Position numbers and translations under genes: made by a program
In this document: piece by piece, positions 35,381 through 43,621 of the stretch
Position numbering within the stretch: the stretch's first letter is position 1
How the letters are laid out: the number at the start of each line of letters is the position of its first letter
Assembly (NCBI RefSeq): GCF_009363535.1
Contig: NZ_CP045369.1
Location: forward strand, 1,561,001 to 1,625,000
DNA from: Microbulbifer sp. THAF38
Lineage (GTDB): Bacteria > Pseudomonadota > Gammaproteobacteria > Pseudomonadales > Cellvibrionaceae
Direction of reading: 5' to 3'
Length of the DNA: 64,000 bases
The notes under the pieces: generated by a model
What the model was told of the DNA's origin: nothing
The model's database searches: none
Seen by the model: only the letters and a program-made list of their open reading frames with translations

Positions 35381-35410
35381 ACCGGCGCCGCAAAAAATTG
35401 CGGAGCCGGT
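35381..35410. terminator. Hairpin between convergent amidohydrolase and SIMPL genes
   Basis: ACCGGC-G-CCGCAA pairs with TTGCGG-A-GCCGGT with one G/A mismatch and a short A loop. An A-run follows on the plus strand, which is a T-run for the reverse gene. Confidence 0.75.
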
Positions 35411-35423
35411 AAAAAGCTACTGA

Positions 35424-36134
35424 TTATTCCAATTCGAAGACCAGGTCCAGGTTCACCGACACAGTGGTTTCACCGGGTGCAATTGGCGTTGAGGCGCTGT
35501 CTTTCATTGACTCCATCTGGCCGCGCATCATCATCGGACGGGGCATACCGCCACTGCCCTGTTCAGAGATGCTGACGATCCGGCGAACTTTCATACCCAG
35601 CGCTTTGGCATAAATCGTTGCTCGCTCCTGGGCATCGATCAGGGCTTTCTCACGGGCTTCGGCTTTTACCGGTCCCGGCTCACCAATCTCAAAGCTGGGT
35701 CCGTTAATCTGGTTGGCACCGGCGGCGGTGAGGTCGTCCAACACGGTTCCCAGTTTATCCAGCTCACGCACTTTGATGTTGACGGTATTGCGCGCGGTGT
35801 AACCGACGATTTTGGGTTTCTGATCTCTCTGGTAGTGGTAACGGGGGGAGAGGCTAACGCCGCTGGTTTGAATATCCTTCTTGGCAATGCCGGCTTTTTT
35901 AATCGCCTTCATCAGAGAGTCCATTTGCTCTGCGTTATCTTGCATCGCTTTTTTGCTATCGTCCGCTTCTGTCACCACACCTACAGACAAGTTGGCAACA
36001 TCGGGGGCCTGGCTGGTCTCGCCCTGGGCTGCGATAGATACCAGGGTGCCACGCTGCGAGGCTGTCTGCCCGTTATCACAGGCGCTAAGTATCAGGGCGA
36101 GTAGTGTAATGGTCGAAAATTTTACTAACTTCAT
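35424..36134 (-). CDS. SIMPL-domain (DUF541) lipoprotein
   Basis: A 236-residue protein with a lipoprotein signal ending in LSAC (Cys19). The SIMPL domain covers most of the mature part: VSIAAQGETSQAPDVANLSVGV at its start, DIQTSGVSLSPRY in the middle, and AREKALIDAQERATIYAKALGMKV. SIMPL proteins are periplasmic or outer-membrane proteins of uncertain role, linked in E. coli (YggE) to protection against oxidative stress. It is a single-gene unit facing the amidohydrolase. Confidence 0.87.
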   Translation of the reverse strand: MKLVKFSTITLLALILSACDNGQTASQRGTLVSIAAQGETSQAPDVANLSVGVVTEADDSKKAMQDNAEQMDSLMKAIKKAGIAKKDIQTSGVSLSPRYHYQRDQKPKIVGYTARNTVNIKVRELDKLGTVLDDLTAAGANQINGPSFEIGEPGPVKAEAREKALIDAQERATIYAKALGMKVRRIVSISEQGSGGMPRPMMMRGQMESMKDSASTPIAPGETTVSVNLDLVFELE

Positions 36135-36277
36135 GGTTTTTCCTTATCTATCGCTATGGGTTGGCGATATAGCAATGCACTTGGCGTCAAAAATATTATC
36201 TAAGCTTATCTGAACCTCAGCTGAGGATACCGGATCCAGCGGGTTGGTTATAACGGTGCAAATCCTTTCCTCCTTTC

Positions 36278-37450
36278 TTATTCGTAAGAACCAAAAACCT
36301 GTTGGTATGTTTCTTCGCGGTCGTGGTAGATGGCAAACCCCAATCGCAGCAACTGCTGTCTCCGGTCGCAAAGGACGGCGCGGGCTTTTAATTCACTTTG
36401 TAATTTCTCTGCATTCTCTGCGCTGTGACAATCAAAAGTGAAGAAATGTCCATGACCATGCTCCAGGTCGTGATGGATTAAATGCTCACGATTGAGAAAA
36501 GGGTGGCCGGCGCTATCCATGGTGCGCAGGAATCGCTGTTGTGCAGCGAGGACATAGTTGTGGATTTTTTCCACAGTAATGCCCTCGCGGCGAAACAGCT
36601 CAAAAATCGCCAAGCCTTTGTACAGGCAGGAATAATCCATGGTGGCTCCGGCAAACCTCAGCCAGTTGTCCCCATAGCTGACACTGCCGCTACAATTTTC
36701 CAGCTCTGCTATTTCTGCAAACCAGCCGGTGTTTAGAGGGCGCAGAGTGCAGTGGCGGGGGATGCTCATAAAGCACATTCCCTCGCCAGCGCCCAGGTAT
36801 TTATAGGAGCCGGCGGTGAAAAAGGCTTTATCGGCAATAGAGCTCAGGTCGATTGGACGAGCGAAAAACCCATGGTATCCGTCGATAACAAACTGGGCTT
36901 GGGTTGGCTTTCGTTCGGCGATGCGAATCAATTCGGGGAAAACCACGCCAGAGTCGAAAAATACTAGGCTGGCATAAGCCAGCTGGTAGTTACCGGTATG
37001 CAGCTCTCTCTCGAAACGCTCTGCCAGGGTGGAGAAGGGGTGTTTGGGGATACGGGTTACCTGTATGTTGGGTAATTCCTCCAGCCGCTGTAACTGGCGG
37101 GTGAAGCTGTAAAATTCTCCATCGGTGGTGAGGATCTGCAGAGGCTTATCGATAGGGAAGGCACTGAGTAGTCGATAGACAAGTTCGTGGGTATTGGGGG
37201 CAATAGCTATTTGAGAAGCGTCGGGAAGGTTTAGTGCGCGCGCGACAGCACTTTGCCAGGCGGGTATTTTTTCCTGGAAAATAGGTCCCCACTTGTCATC
37301 GGCGAGTAGCGCTGCATCCTGCCAGTATTGCTGGACCGCCTCCAGTGTCACGTCGGGCCAGTAATGATGCGAGTGGCAGGCCATGTGCAGCATGGAGGAT
37401 GGGCTGCCGCTGGGTGCTTGAGAAAACGCACGATAGAATTTTTTATACAT
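36278..37450 (-). CDS. Class V (kynureninase-like) PLP-dependent enzyme
   Basis: A PLP enzyme of about 390 residues with the aminotransferase class V fold. The cofactor aspartate lies in VIDGYHGFF (Asp190) and the Schiff-base lysine in TAGSYKYLGAGEG (Lys217). The beginning, MYKKFYRAFSQAPSG, and the HSHHYWPDVT segment resemble kynureninase-like proteins, but the family is broad and the reaction (aminotransferase, hydrolase or desulfurase) is not clear. I prefer the ATG at 37450. It is divergent from the VOC - patatin - GntR genes with only about 75 bp between the starts, so one regulator could control both directions. Confidence 0.78.
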   Translation of the reverse strand: MYKKFYRAFSQAPSGSPSSMLHMACHSHHYWPDVTLEAVQQYWQDAALLADDKWGPIFQEKIPAWQSAVARALNLPDASQIAIAPNTHELVYRLLSAFPIDKPLQILTTDGEFYSFTRQLQRLEELPNIQVTRIPKHPFSTLAERFERELHTGNYQLAYASLVFFDSGVVFPELIRIAERKPTQAQFVIDGYHGFFARPIDLSSIADKAFFTAGSYKYLGAGEGMCFMSIPRHCTLRPLNTGWFAEIAELENCSGSVSYGDNWLRFAGATMDYSCLYKGLAIFELFRREGITVEKIHNYVLAAQQRFLRTMDSAGHPFLNREHLIHHDLEHGHGHFFTFDCHSAENAEKLQSELKARAVLCDRRQQLLRLGFAIYHDREETYQQVFGSYE

Positions 37451-37525
37451 TTGCTTTTCGCCGGGCGAAGCTGAATTATTTATTATTCCCCGATTGTAAA
37501 GCTTGGCAATAGGAAGGAGTAGAGG

Positions 37526-37966
37526 GTGAGATACCTGCACACAATGGTCCGCGTGGCCAACCTGGAAGAATCCTTAAAATTTTACTGTGAGAAATTGGGC
37601 TTGCAGGTGGTGAATCGCAACGATTATGACAAGGGGCGTTTCACTTTGGTGTACCTTGCGGCACCAGAGGATGTTGATAGTGCCCGCGAGAAGAAAGCCC
37701 CCACGCTGGAGCTCACATACAATTGGGACCCTGAGTCCTACAGTGGTGGGCGTAATTTTGGCCATCTGGCCTATGGAGTAAATGATATCTATGCGGTTTG
37801 TCAGCGAATGATGGACGCGGGAATCACCATCAATCGCCCCCCTCGCGATGGTCATATGGCCTTTTTCCGCTCGCCGGATGGCATATCGATTGAACTGCTG
37901 CAAAATGGTGAGCCTCTGGAGCCCAAGGAGCCCTGGAAGTCGATGGAGAATACCGGCGAATGGTAA
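37526..37966 (+). CDS. Lactoylglutathione lyase-like VOC protein
   Basis: A 146-residue glyoxalase I-type protein. It begins MRYLHTMVRVANLEESLKFY and has the metal ligands in the expected places: His5, Glu in LELTYNWDPESY, His in FGHLAYGV, and Glu in ISIELLQ. It could isomerise the methylglyoxal-glutathione adduct or act on a related thiol adduct. The start is a GTG at 37526, supported by AGGAAGGAG nine bases upstream and by the match to the family N-terminus. The next gene (patatin-like) begins 59 bp later on the same strand. Confidence 0.88.
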   Translation: MRYLHTMVRVANLEESLKFYCEKLGLQVVNRNDYDKGRFTLVYLAAPEDVDSAREKKAPTLELTYNWDPESYSGGRNFGHLAYGVNDIYAVCQRMMDAGITINRPPRDGHMAFFRSPDGISIELLQNGEPLEPKEPWKSMENTGEW

Positions 37967-38025
37967 TTTTCCCTAAGGAAGCTCCCATTAAACCTTGGCT
38001 TTAGGCTGATTTGTAAGGAAATTAT

Positions 38026-39132
38026 GTGAAGAACCGCAGTTGTATTTTACTGGCCGGCGCTGTTGCGGCGCGCAGGGTTCGCGAGGAGGGATTGCACCAG
38101 GGGCAGTTCTCCACCCTGGTCGGCGCCTCTGGAGGTCCCAAGTGGCTGGTTATCAGCCAGCTGGATCGGGTTCTCATGGGCGCCTTTTTCAAGGATCGTC
38201 GCGAGCCTATTGCGACACTGGGCTCTTCCATCGGCAGTTTCCGCAATATGTGTTACGCCATGGAGGAACCTCTGGCGGCACTGGAGCGCTTGGAATACGG
38301 TTATATCCACCAGAGCTACGGCACCGCCAGGCCTACCCCAGCGGAGATTACCGCGGCGGGGGAGGCGATTCTGCTGGAAGTTTTGGGGGAAAATGGCGCG
38401 AGTGAAGTGGTAGAGAACCCCTTGTGGCACAGTCACTTCGTTACAGCGCGCGGGCGCGGGCCCCTGGCCAGTGAAAAGCGGGCTCTGCTGGCTCCGGCAC
38501 TTTTCACTTCTGCGTTGGCTAATGCCTTCTCCAGACACAGCTTGAAGGCCTTTTGGGAGCGGGTAGTGTTCCACTCTCAGGCACAGCCCGCGGTGGCGTT
38601 TGGGAATTTGAGTACGGTGAACTCTCCCCTCAATCGTGAAAACGTCTGCGCGGCGGTGCTTGCCAGCGGTTCTATCCCACTGGTAATGGCGGGCGTGCGC
38701 AACCCCGCTGGTGCGCCTTTGGGCAATTATCGCGACGGGGGAATCACCGATTACCATTTTGATCTTCGATTCAACCATCCTCCCGGCTTAGTGCTCTATC
38801 CGCATTTTTTCCCGTTTATGGTGCCGGGTTGGTTCGATAAGGGCTTGTCCTGGCGGCGTGTGCGCGGCGATGCCATGGCATCGACACTACTGATTGCGCC
38901 ATCGCCTAAATTTGTCGAAAAGCTGCCATTTGGCAAAATCCCTGACCGTAATGACTTTTATAAATTGAGCACAGATGAACGCGTGAATTACTGGAAAAAA
39001 GTGGTGGAGATGAGTCGGCAGGTGGCAGATGATTTTTATGAAATCTGGCAGACGGGTCGGGTGGCGGATCACCTTATTGAGGTGGGGTCCGATGACTTGC
39101 CGCATAAATTGCAGCAGGTTGGGGCCGCATGA
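38026..39132 (+). CDS. Patatin-like phospholipase-family protein
   Basis: A 368-residue patatin-fold hydrolase. The oxyanion loop is GASGGPKW (33-40), the nucleophile elbow is GSSIGS (Ser68), and the catalytic Asp is in the DGG of NYRDGGITDYH (Asp237). A Ser-Asp dyad is therefore complete. Members cleave acyl chains of lipids; the GASGGPKW wording marks a divergent subgroup whose role is not known to me. The start is a GTG (38026) preceded by AAGGAA; the ATG two bases before is followed by a stop. Its stop overlaps the GntR start by four bases (ATGA), so the two are coupled. Confidence 0.82.
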   Translation: MKNRSCILLAGAVAARRVREEGLHQGQFSTLVGASGGPKWLVISQLDRVLMGAFFKDRREPIATLGSSIGSFRNMCYAMEEPLAALERLEYGYIHQSYGTARPTPAEITAAGEAILLEVLGENGASEVVENPLWHSHFVTARGRGPLASEKRALLAPALFTSALANAFSRHSLKAFWERVVFHSQAQPAVAFGNLSTVNSPLNRENVCAAVLASGSIPLVMAGVRNPAGAPLGNYRDGGITDYHFDLRFNHPPGLVLYPHFFPFMVPGWFDKGLSWRRVRGDAMASTLLIAPSPKFVEKLPFGKIPDRNDFYKLSTDERVNYWKKVVEMSRQVADDFYEIWQTGRVADHLIEVGSDDLPHKLQQVGAA

Positions 39133-39800
39133 ATATGGCACCGGAGTTTAACCCTCCTCAGGAGGCGTTTCGCACCACCCAGGAGCGGGTCTACTTTCAG
39201 GTGCGTGATGCCATTTTACGCGGCAAGTTTTTGCCGGGCCATCCGATCACTATCCGAGGGTTGGCGGCGGAGCTGAACTGCAGTCCTATGCCCGTTCGTG
39301 AGGCCTTGCGGCGCCTCACCTCAGAGCGGGCATTGGAGTTGTCCGACACCCGCCGTGTCACAGTGCCCACTATGACCCCGGAAAAGCTTGCGGAGATTTG
39401 TGCGGCGCGGGTTGCGCTGGAGTGTCAGGCCGCAGAGCAGGCCCTGCCCTTTGTGGGGCAGGGGGCTCTCGAGCAGCTGCGTCAGCTGGATGCCCGTGTC
39501 ACTAGCGCGCTCAAAGAGAAGAATATTGAGGAATATGTGACGGCCAATCTCGATTTTCACTTTACCCTTTACCGCTTGGGACACCCTCATATCATTCTCT
39601 CGTTGATTGAGAGCCTTTGGCTGCAAACTGCTCCCCTTCAGCACCTGGTATTCCAGCGCTTCGGTGTACAAGAGTTGCCGGATCGTCACGAGGACCTGCT
39701 GGATGCGATAGCCGATGGCAATGTGGCGCGAGTGCGCTTGGCGATCCGCCAGGATATTGAGGAAGGACTCGGTTCCATTTCCGCAGAAGAACTACTTTAA
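39129..39800 (+). CDS. GntR-family (FadR-type) transcriptional regulator
   Basis: A 223-residue regulator. The N-terminal winged helix-turn-helix (about residues 14-80) contains ITIRGLAAELNCSPMPVREALRRLTSERAL. The C-terminal FCD helical effector domain (about 90-215) has the metal-binding-like residues AALDF-like NLDFHFTLYRLG and RHEDLLDAIADGN. FCD regulators sense small organic acids. It is coupled to the patatin-like gene (ATGA overlap) and lies 338 bp before the aminotransferase gene, so it could control either neighbour set. Confidence 0.88.
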   Translation: MNMAPEFNPPQEAFRTTQERVYFQVRDAILRGKFLPGHPITIRGLAAELNCSPMPVREALRRLTSERALELSDTRRVTVPTMTPEKLAEICAARVALECQAAEQALPFVGQGALEQLRQLDARVTSALKEKNIEEYVTANLDFHFTLYRLGHPHIILSLIESLWLQTAPLQHLVFQRFGVQELPDRHEDLLDAIADGNVARVRLAIRQDIEEGLGSISAEELL

Positions 39801-40138
39801 CCGTTCTAGTTATTCCCATAAACCATTAGAAAAGCCTTCTCACTATCCCTGATGGGAGGGCTCTCGCCGTTGTGATTTGACCTCTAGATTTTCTTCTCGC
39901 CAAGGGTAATTGGCACTCTGGACTCTATCGTTACCCAGAGGCATAGATAGATCTTGCGCTTCCGTTAGTCTCGCTACTAGAATGTGATCACAAATGTTGG
40001 AAGCAATATGCCGCCCGGCCGTGCTCGTAAACGGGCTCTGGTGGGCAGGTGATCAATTTGCGGGAGGTCTCGTTCAACACCCAAGCGGATTCAGTCCGGT
40101 GCTGTAGAGAGCCCCCGAGCAAAAGCCAGGAGCGAAAT
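39801..40138. other. Spacer upstream of the class III aminotransferase (338 bp)
   Basis: No gene is supported. The aminotransferase frame is open from 40049, but AGGAG at 40128-40132 places the start at 40139. A promoter and possible GntR site should lie here; no clear palindrome was found. Confidence 0.5.
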
Positions 40139-41488
40139 ATGAACAAAAGTGAGCTGCAACAACACGATCGCGAGCACCTGCTGCACCCCTTTACCGACTT
40201 CAACGATCTGGGGCAACAGGGTACCCGTGTGATCACCAGTGCCGAGGGCGCTTATATCACCGATATCGATGGCAATCGCATGCTGGATGGCATGTCCGGT
40301 CTGTGGTGCTGCAACCTGGGTTACAGCCGCAAGGAAATCAGTGACGCTATCTATGAGCAGCTGAATACTCTGCCGTTCTACAACAGCTTCTTCCAGTGCA
40401 CTACCGTGCCGTCCATTGAATTGGCAGACGCTCTGGCAGAAGTGACCCCCGCCAATATGAGCAATGTATTCTTCACCGGCTCTGGTTCCGAGGCGAATGA
40501 CACCAATTTACGTCTGATCCGCCGTTTCTGGGACTTACAGGACAAGCCCGAGAAGCGCATTGTGATTTCCCGCAAGAATGGTTACCACGGCTCCACCATC
40601 GCCGGCGCCAGCCTGGGTGGCATGAGCGGCATGCACAAACAGTTCCAGCCGCTGGATTACATTGAACACGTGCAGCAGCCCTACTGGTTTGCAGAGGGCG
40701 GTGAACTGTCTCCAGAGGAGTTCGGTATCCAGGCCGCGCGCAGCCTCGATGAAAAAATCCAGGAGCTGGGTCCTGAGAAAGTGGCCGCCTTTATTGCCGA
40801 ACCCATCCAGGGCGCCGGTGGTGTGGTCATTCCGCCGGAAACCTACTGGCCAGAAGTGAAGAAAGTCCTGGATCAGTACGACATCCTGTTGGTGATGGAC
40901 GAGGTGATCTTTGGTTTCGGTCGCACCGGTGAATGGTTCGGCGCCGATTACTACGGCCTCAAGCCCGACCTGATGACTTTCGCCAAAGCGGTGACCAATG
41001 GTTACTTCCCTCTGGGCGGTACTATGGTGGGTGATCGCGTTGCGGATGTGATCAAGAGCAAGGGCGGTGAATTCACTCACGGCTATACCTACTCTGCACA
41101 CCCCGCGGCCTGTATGGCAGGCTTGGCGACTATCAACATCCTGCGCAACGAAAAAATTATCGAGAATGTGCGCGATGTAACCGGCCCCTATTTGGCCAAG
41201 CGCTGGGCTGAGCTGGCCGAACACCCAATTGTCGGTGAGGCGCGCAGCCTGGGTATGGTCGGCGCTTTGGAACTGGTCAAGGACAAGGCCAGCCGCGCCC
41301 GTTTCGACGACGACTGTACCGCCGGCGCGGTATGCCGCGATCTGACTATCAAACACGGTTTGGTGATGCGTGCTGTCGGCGATGCCATGGTGATTGCCCC
41401 ACCGCTGATTATCACCACCGAGCAGGTGGATGAGTTGGTGGAAAAAGCGCATCGCGCACTAGACGACACCGCTAAAGCTCTAGCGTAA
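40139..41488 (+). CDS. Class III aminotransferase, polyamine:pyruvate type
   Basis: An omega-aminotransferase of about 449 residues. The family pattern is GLWCCNLGYSR, NSFFQCTTVPSIELAD, FFTGSGSEANDTNLR, YHGSTIAGASLGG, MDEVIFGFGRTGEWF, and the PLP lysine in MTFAKAVTNGYFPLGG. This wording is that of SpuC/YgjG-like and beta-alanine:pyruvate enzymes that transfer the amino group of putrescine or related amines to pyruvate. The glutamine-synthetase-like gene 121 bp downstream supports polyamine catabolism. The start at 40139 is set by AGGAG. Confidence 0.88.
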   Translation: MNKSELQQHDREHLLHPFTDFNDLGQQGTRVITSAEGAYITDIDGNRMLDGMSGLWCCNLGYSRKEISDAIYEQLNTLPFYNSFFQCTTVPSIELADALAEVTPANMSNVFFTGSGSEANDTNLRLIRRFWDLQDKPEKRIVISRKNGYHGSTIAGASLGGMSGMHKQFQPLDYIEHVQQPYWFAEGGELSPEEFGIQAARSLDEKIQELGPEKVAAFIAEPIQGAGGVVIPPETYWPEVKKVLDQYDILLVMDEVIFGFGRTGEWFGADYYGLKPDLMTFAKAVTNGYFPLGGTMVGDRVADVIKSKGGEFTHGYTYSAHPAACMAGLATINILRNEKIIENVRDVTGPYLAKRWAELAEHPIVGEARSLGMVGALELVKDKASRARFDDDCTAGAVCRDLTIKHGLVMRAVGDAMVIAPPLIITTEQVDELVEKAHRALDDTAKALA

Positions 41489-41609
41489 ACTCGGGGTTTC
41501 GCCCCTTATTGGAAGCGGCGCAAGGCTGTCACACATAATTCGCCAACGGCGGATAAGGTGGCAGCCCTGGGCCGCTTCTGCGGTTTGACAGGACTACCTC
41601 AGGCAACTT

Positions 41610-42995
41610 ATGTCACAAGAAAAAGAATTTACTGCCCAGCCAGAGCTGCTGGAGCAGTCGCGCAAATTCCTGGCAGAGCACCCGGACCTAAAGTGGATCG
41701 AAGGCTTTATGTTCGACATCAATGGCGTCCCCCGCGGTAAATGGCTGCCTGCTGAAGCGGCGGAGAAGCTGCTCAAGGGGAGCCTGCAAATGCCGCGCAG
41801 CGCCGTTAGCCTGGATATCTGGGGGCGGGATATCGAGGATAGTCCCCTGGTGTTCGCCAGTGGTGACAGTGATGGTGTCTGCCTGCCGGTATCGCCCATC
41901 AGCCTGGCGCCCTGGCACCGGGAGGAGACGGCACAACTGCATATGCAGTTGCACGAGGCGGATGGTTCCCTACTTTATGCCGATCCGCGCGCCCAGCTGC
42001 AGCGGGTGGTGGATCGCCTGCAGAAGCTTGGCTACACCGCGGTTTGTGCCACCGAATTGGAGTTTTACCTGCTGCGCGATGATGTTGACCATTTAGCGCG
42101 CCCGCGTCCGGTTAGTGACAATGATGCCGAGCTGGTGCCCTCTACGGATGTATACGATCTGTCTGAACTGAATGCGCAGCGCCACTTTTTTGCCGATGTA
42201 CGCGCCGCCTGCGAGGCCCAGGGCATTCCCGCTGACTCGGTACTTTCAGAGTGTGCACCCGGTCAATTTGAAATCAATCTGCTGCACAGTGCCGATCCGG
42301 TCAAAGTAGCCGACCAGACACTGCTATTTAAACGCTTACTGAAAGGCGTAGCGCGAAGCCATGGCTTCCGTGTGAGCACTATGGCCAAACCCTTTGGGGA
42401 TCAGGCTGGCAATGGGATGCATGTGCACTTAAGTTTGATTGATAGCAGTGGTAAAAATGTTTTCGATGATGGCAGTGAGGAGGGCTCCGAGCTGTTGCGT
42501 CAGGCAGCCGCGGGTATGCTGGCAACAGCCAATGATGCGATGGCCTTTTTCGCGCCGCACAGCAACTCTTACCGCCGTTTCCAGGAAAGCTCTCATGCCC
42601 CGCTAAACCTGTGCTGGGGCTACGATAACCGCACCACAACACTGCGTGTTCCCGCCAGCAATCCAGAAGCCCGTCGTATCGAGCACCGCATCGCTGGTGC
42701 GGATGTGAACCCCTATTTGGTTTTGGCGGGTATTTTGGCTGGTGTCTGCCATGGTATTGAGAACCAGTTGGAAGCGCCTGAACCGGTGGAAGGTGATGCC
42801 TATCAGGTGCAAAGCGAGCAGCTGATCAACACCTGGAGTGGGGCACTCAAGCGCTTTGATAGAAGTGTCTTGTGGCGCGAGTACCTCGACCCTCGGTTTG
42901 TCGAGCTTTTCTTGCTGCTGAAGCGCCAGGAGATGGCAGAAATTGGCGCCCGAGTTACCGATGTGGAATATCAAAGTTACTTGCATCGGGTTTAA
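41610..42995 (+). CDS. puuA: Glutamine synthetase-family ligase, probable gamma-glutamylputrescine synthetase
   Basis: A 461-residue GS-fold enzyme. Motifs: FMFDINGVPRGKWLP near the N-terminus (the short GS beta-grasp of the PuuA/SpuI branch), ATELEFYL, APGQFEINL, GNGMHVHLSL, NSYRRFQESSHAP, and RIEHRIAGADVNPYLVLAGILAG. The branch joins glutamate to amines such as putrescine using ATP, the first step of the gamma-glutamylated polyamine pathway. Its place after a polyamine-type aminotransferase agrees. It lacks the adenylylation tyrosine region of the central-nitrogen GlnA. The gene symbol is inferred from the branch, not proved. Confidence 0.82.
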   Translation: MSQEKEFTAQPELLEQSRKFLAEHPDLKWIEGFMFDINGVPRGKWLPAEAAEKLLKGSLQMPRSAVSLDIWGRDIEDSPLVFASGDSDGVCLPVSPISLAPWHREETAQLHMQLHEADGSLLYADPRAQLQRVVDRLQKLGYTAVCATELEFYLLRDDVDHLARPRPVSDNDAELVPSTDVYDLSELNAQRHFFADVRAACEAQGIPADSVLSECAPGQFEINLLHSADPVKVADQTLLFKRLLKGVARSHGFRVSTMAKPFGDQAGNGMHVHLSLIDSSGKNVFDDGSEEGSELLRQAAAGMLATANDAMAFFAPHSNSYRRFQESSHAPLNLCWGYDNRTTTLRVPASNPEARRIEHRIAGADVNPYLVLAGILAGVCHGIENQLEAPEPVEGDAYQVQSEQLINTWSGALKRFDRSVLWREYLDPRFVELFLLLKRQEMAEIGARVTDVEYQSYLHRV

Positions 42996-43621
42996 TTTTT
43001 GGCCTGTTGACTACCGGCGTATAAATACTGAACGGCTTTTGCGACAGGGGCTCTGGAGAGTGGCAATACTCTGCTATACCTAAATTTAAGTGCGTAACGT
43101 GCTTGAAACTCTCCTCCTGAAAGTGTGTTCGAGAAACCTGGCCCGCCATTGGCGGGCATTTTTTTGCCAAAAAAATAATCAGGCTCGCTTTTGGTTAGCT
43201 CTTCCTCTGAAAAAACTAATGCCACCTTTCTTTTGGCGCCTAATCTGTTTCAGGTGGCGAAACTTAGGCGTTACTGTCAGGTAAATAATCCGTCACAGTT
43301 TTTTGAGGTGCGGTATTTTGAGTGGATTATGCGCAGAATAGGGGGTTTGCAGTGACCATAGGGCTATAAGCTTTGTGTGAATTTTTAGGCGCTCGCCAAA
43401 ATCTCACCGGCGAAAATACCATTGAGGGGGAATTCACCTGCTTCATTTTATTTGGCTTCAGAAGCCACGCGGAAGGGCGGACTGGCCAACAGCGTGGACT
43501 GCTTCTGCCTAGCAGTCATTTCTCCGCCAGTGTATTCTTCCGCTTTACCAGCGTAGGGCCCCGGATTGGTCGACTGCTATAGCCAGGCTTCACAGCCCGG
43601 CGCTGCATTTTTGATTAATGT
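42996..43621. other. Spacer between polyamine genes and glycan cassette (626 bp)
   Basis: A terminator sits at 43141-43166. Beyond it I see no gene; short frames (43090-43284, 43373-43582) have no motif. The promoter of the glycan cassette should lie between about 43200 and 43620. Confidence 0.55.
43141..43166 (+). terminator. Intrinsic terminator after the glutamine-synthetase-like gene
   Basis: GCCCGCC (43141-43147) pairs with GGCGGGC (43151-43157) around ATT, followed by a T-run. It lies 146 bp past the stop. Confidence 0.9.

Noticed and set aside
38047..38778. Reverse frame of 243 codons
   Set aside because: It is antisense to the patatin-like gene, with no motif, and is explained by the codon bias of the forward gene.
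40535..41452. Long reverse frame of 305 codons
   Set aside because: It is antisense to the class III aminotransferase, which has all family motifs; the reverse protein has no recognisable domain and is His/Gln-rich in the way shadow frames of G/C-rich genes are.
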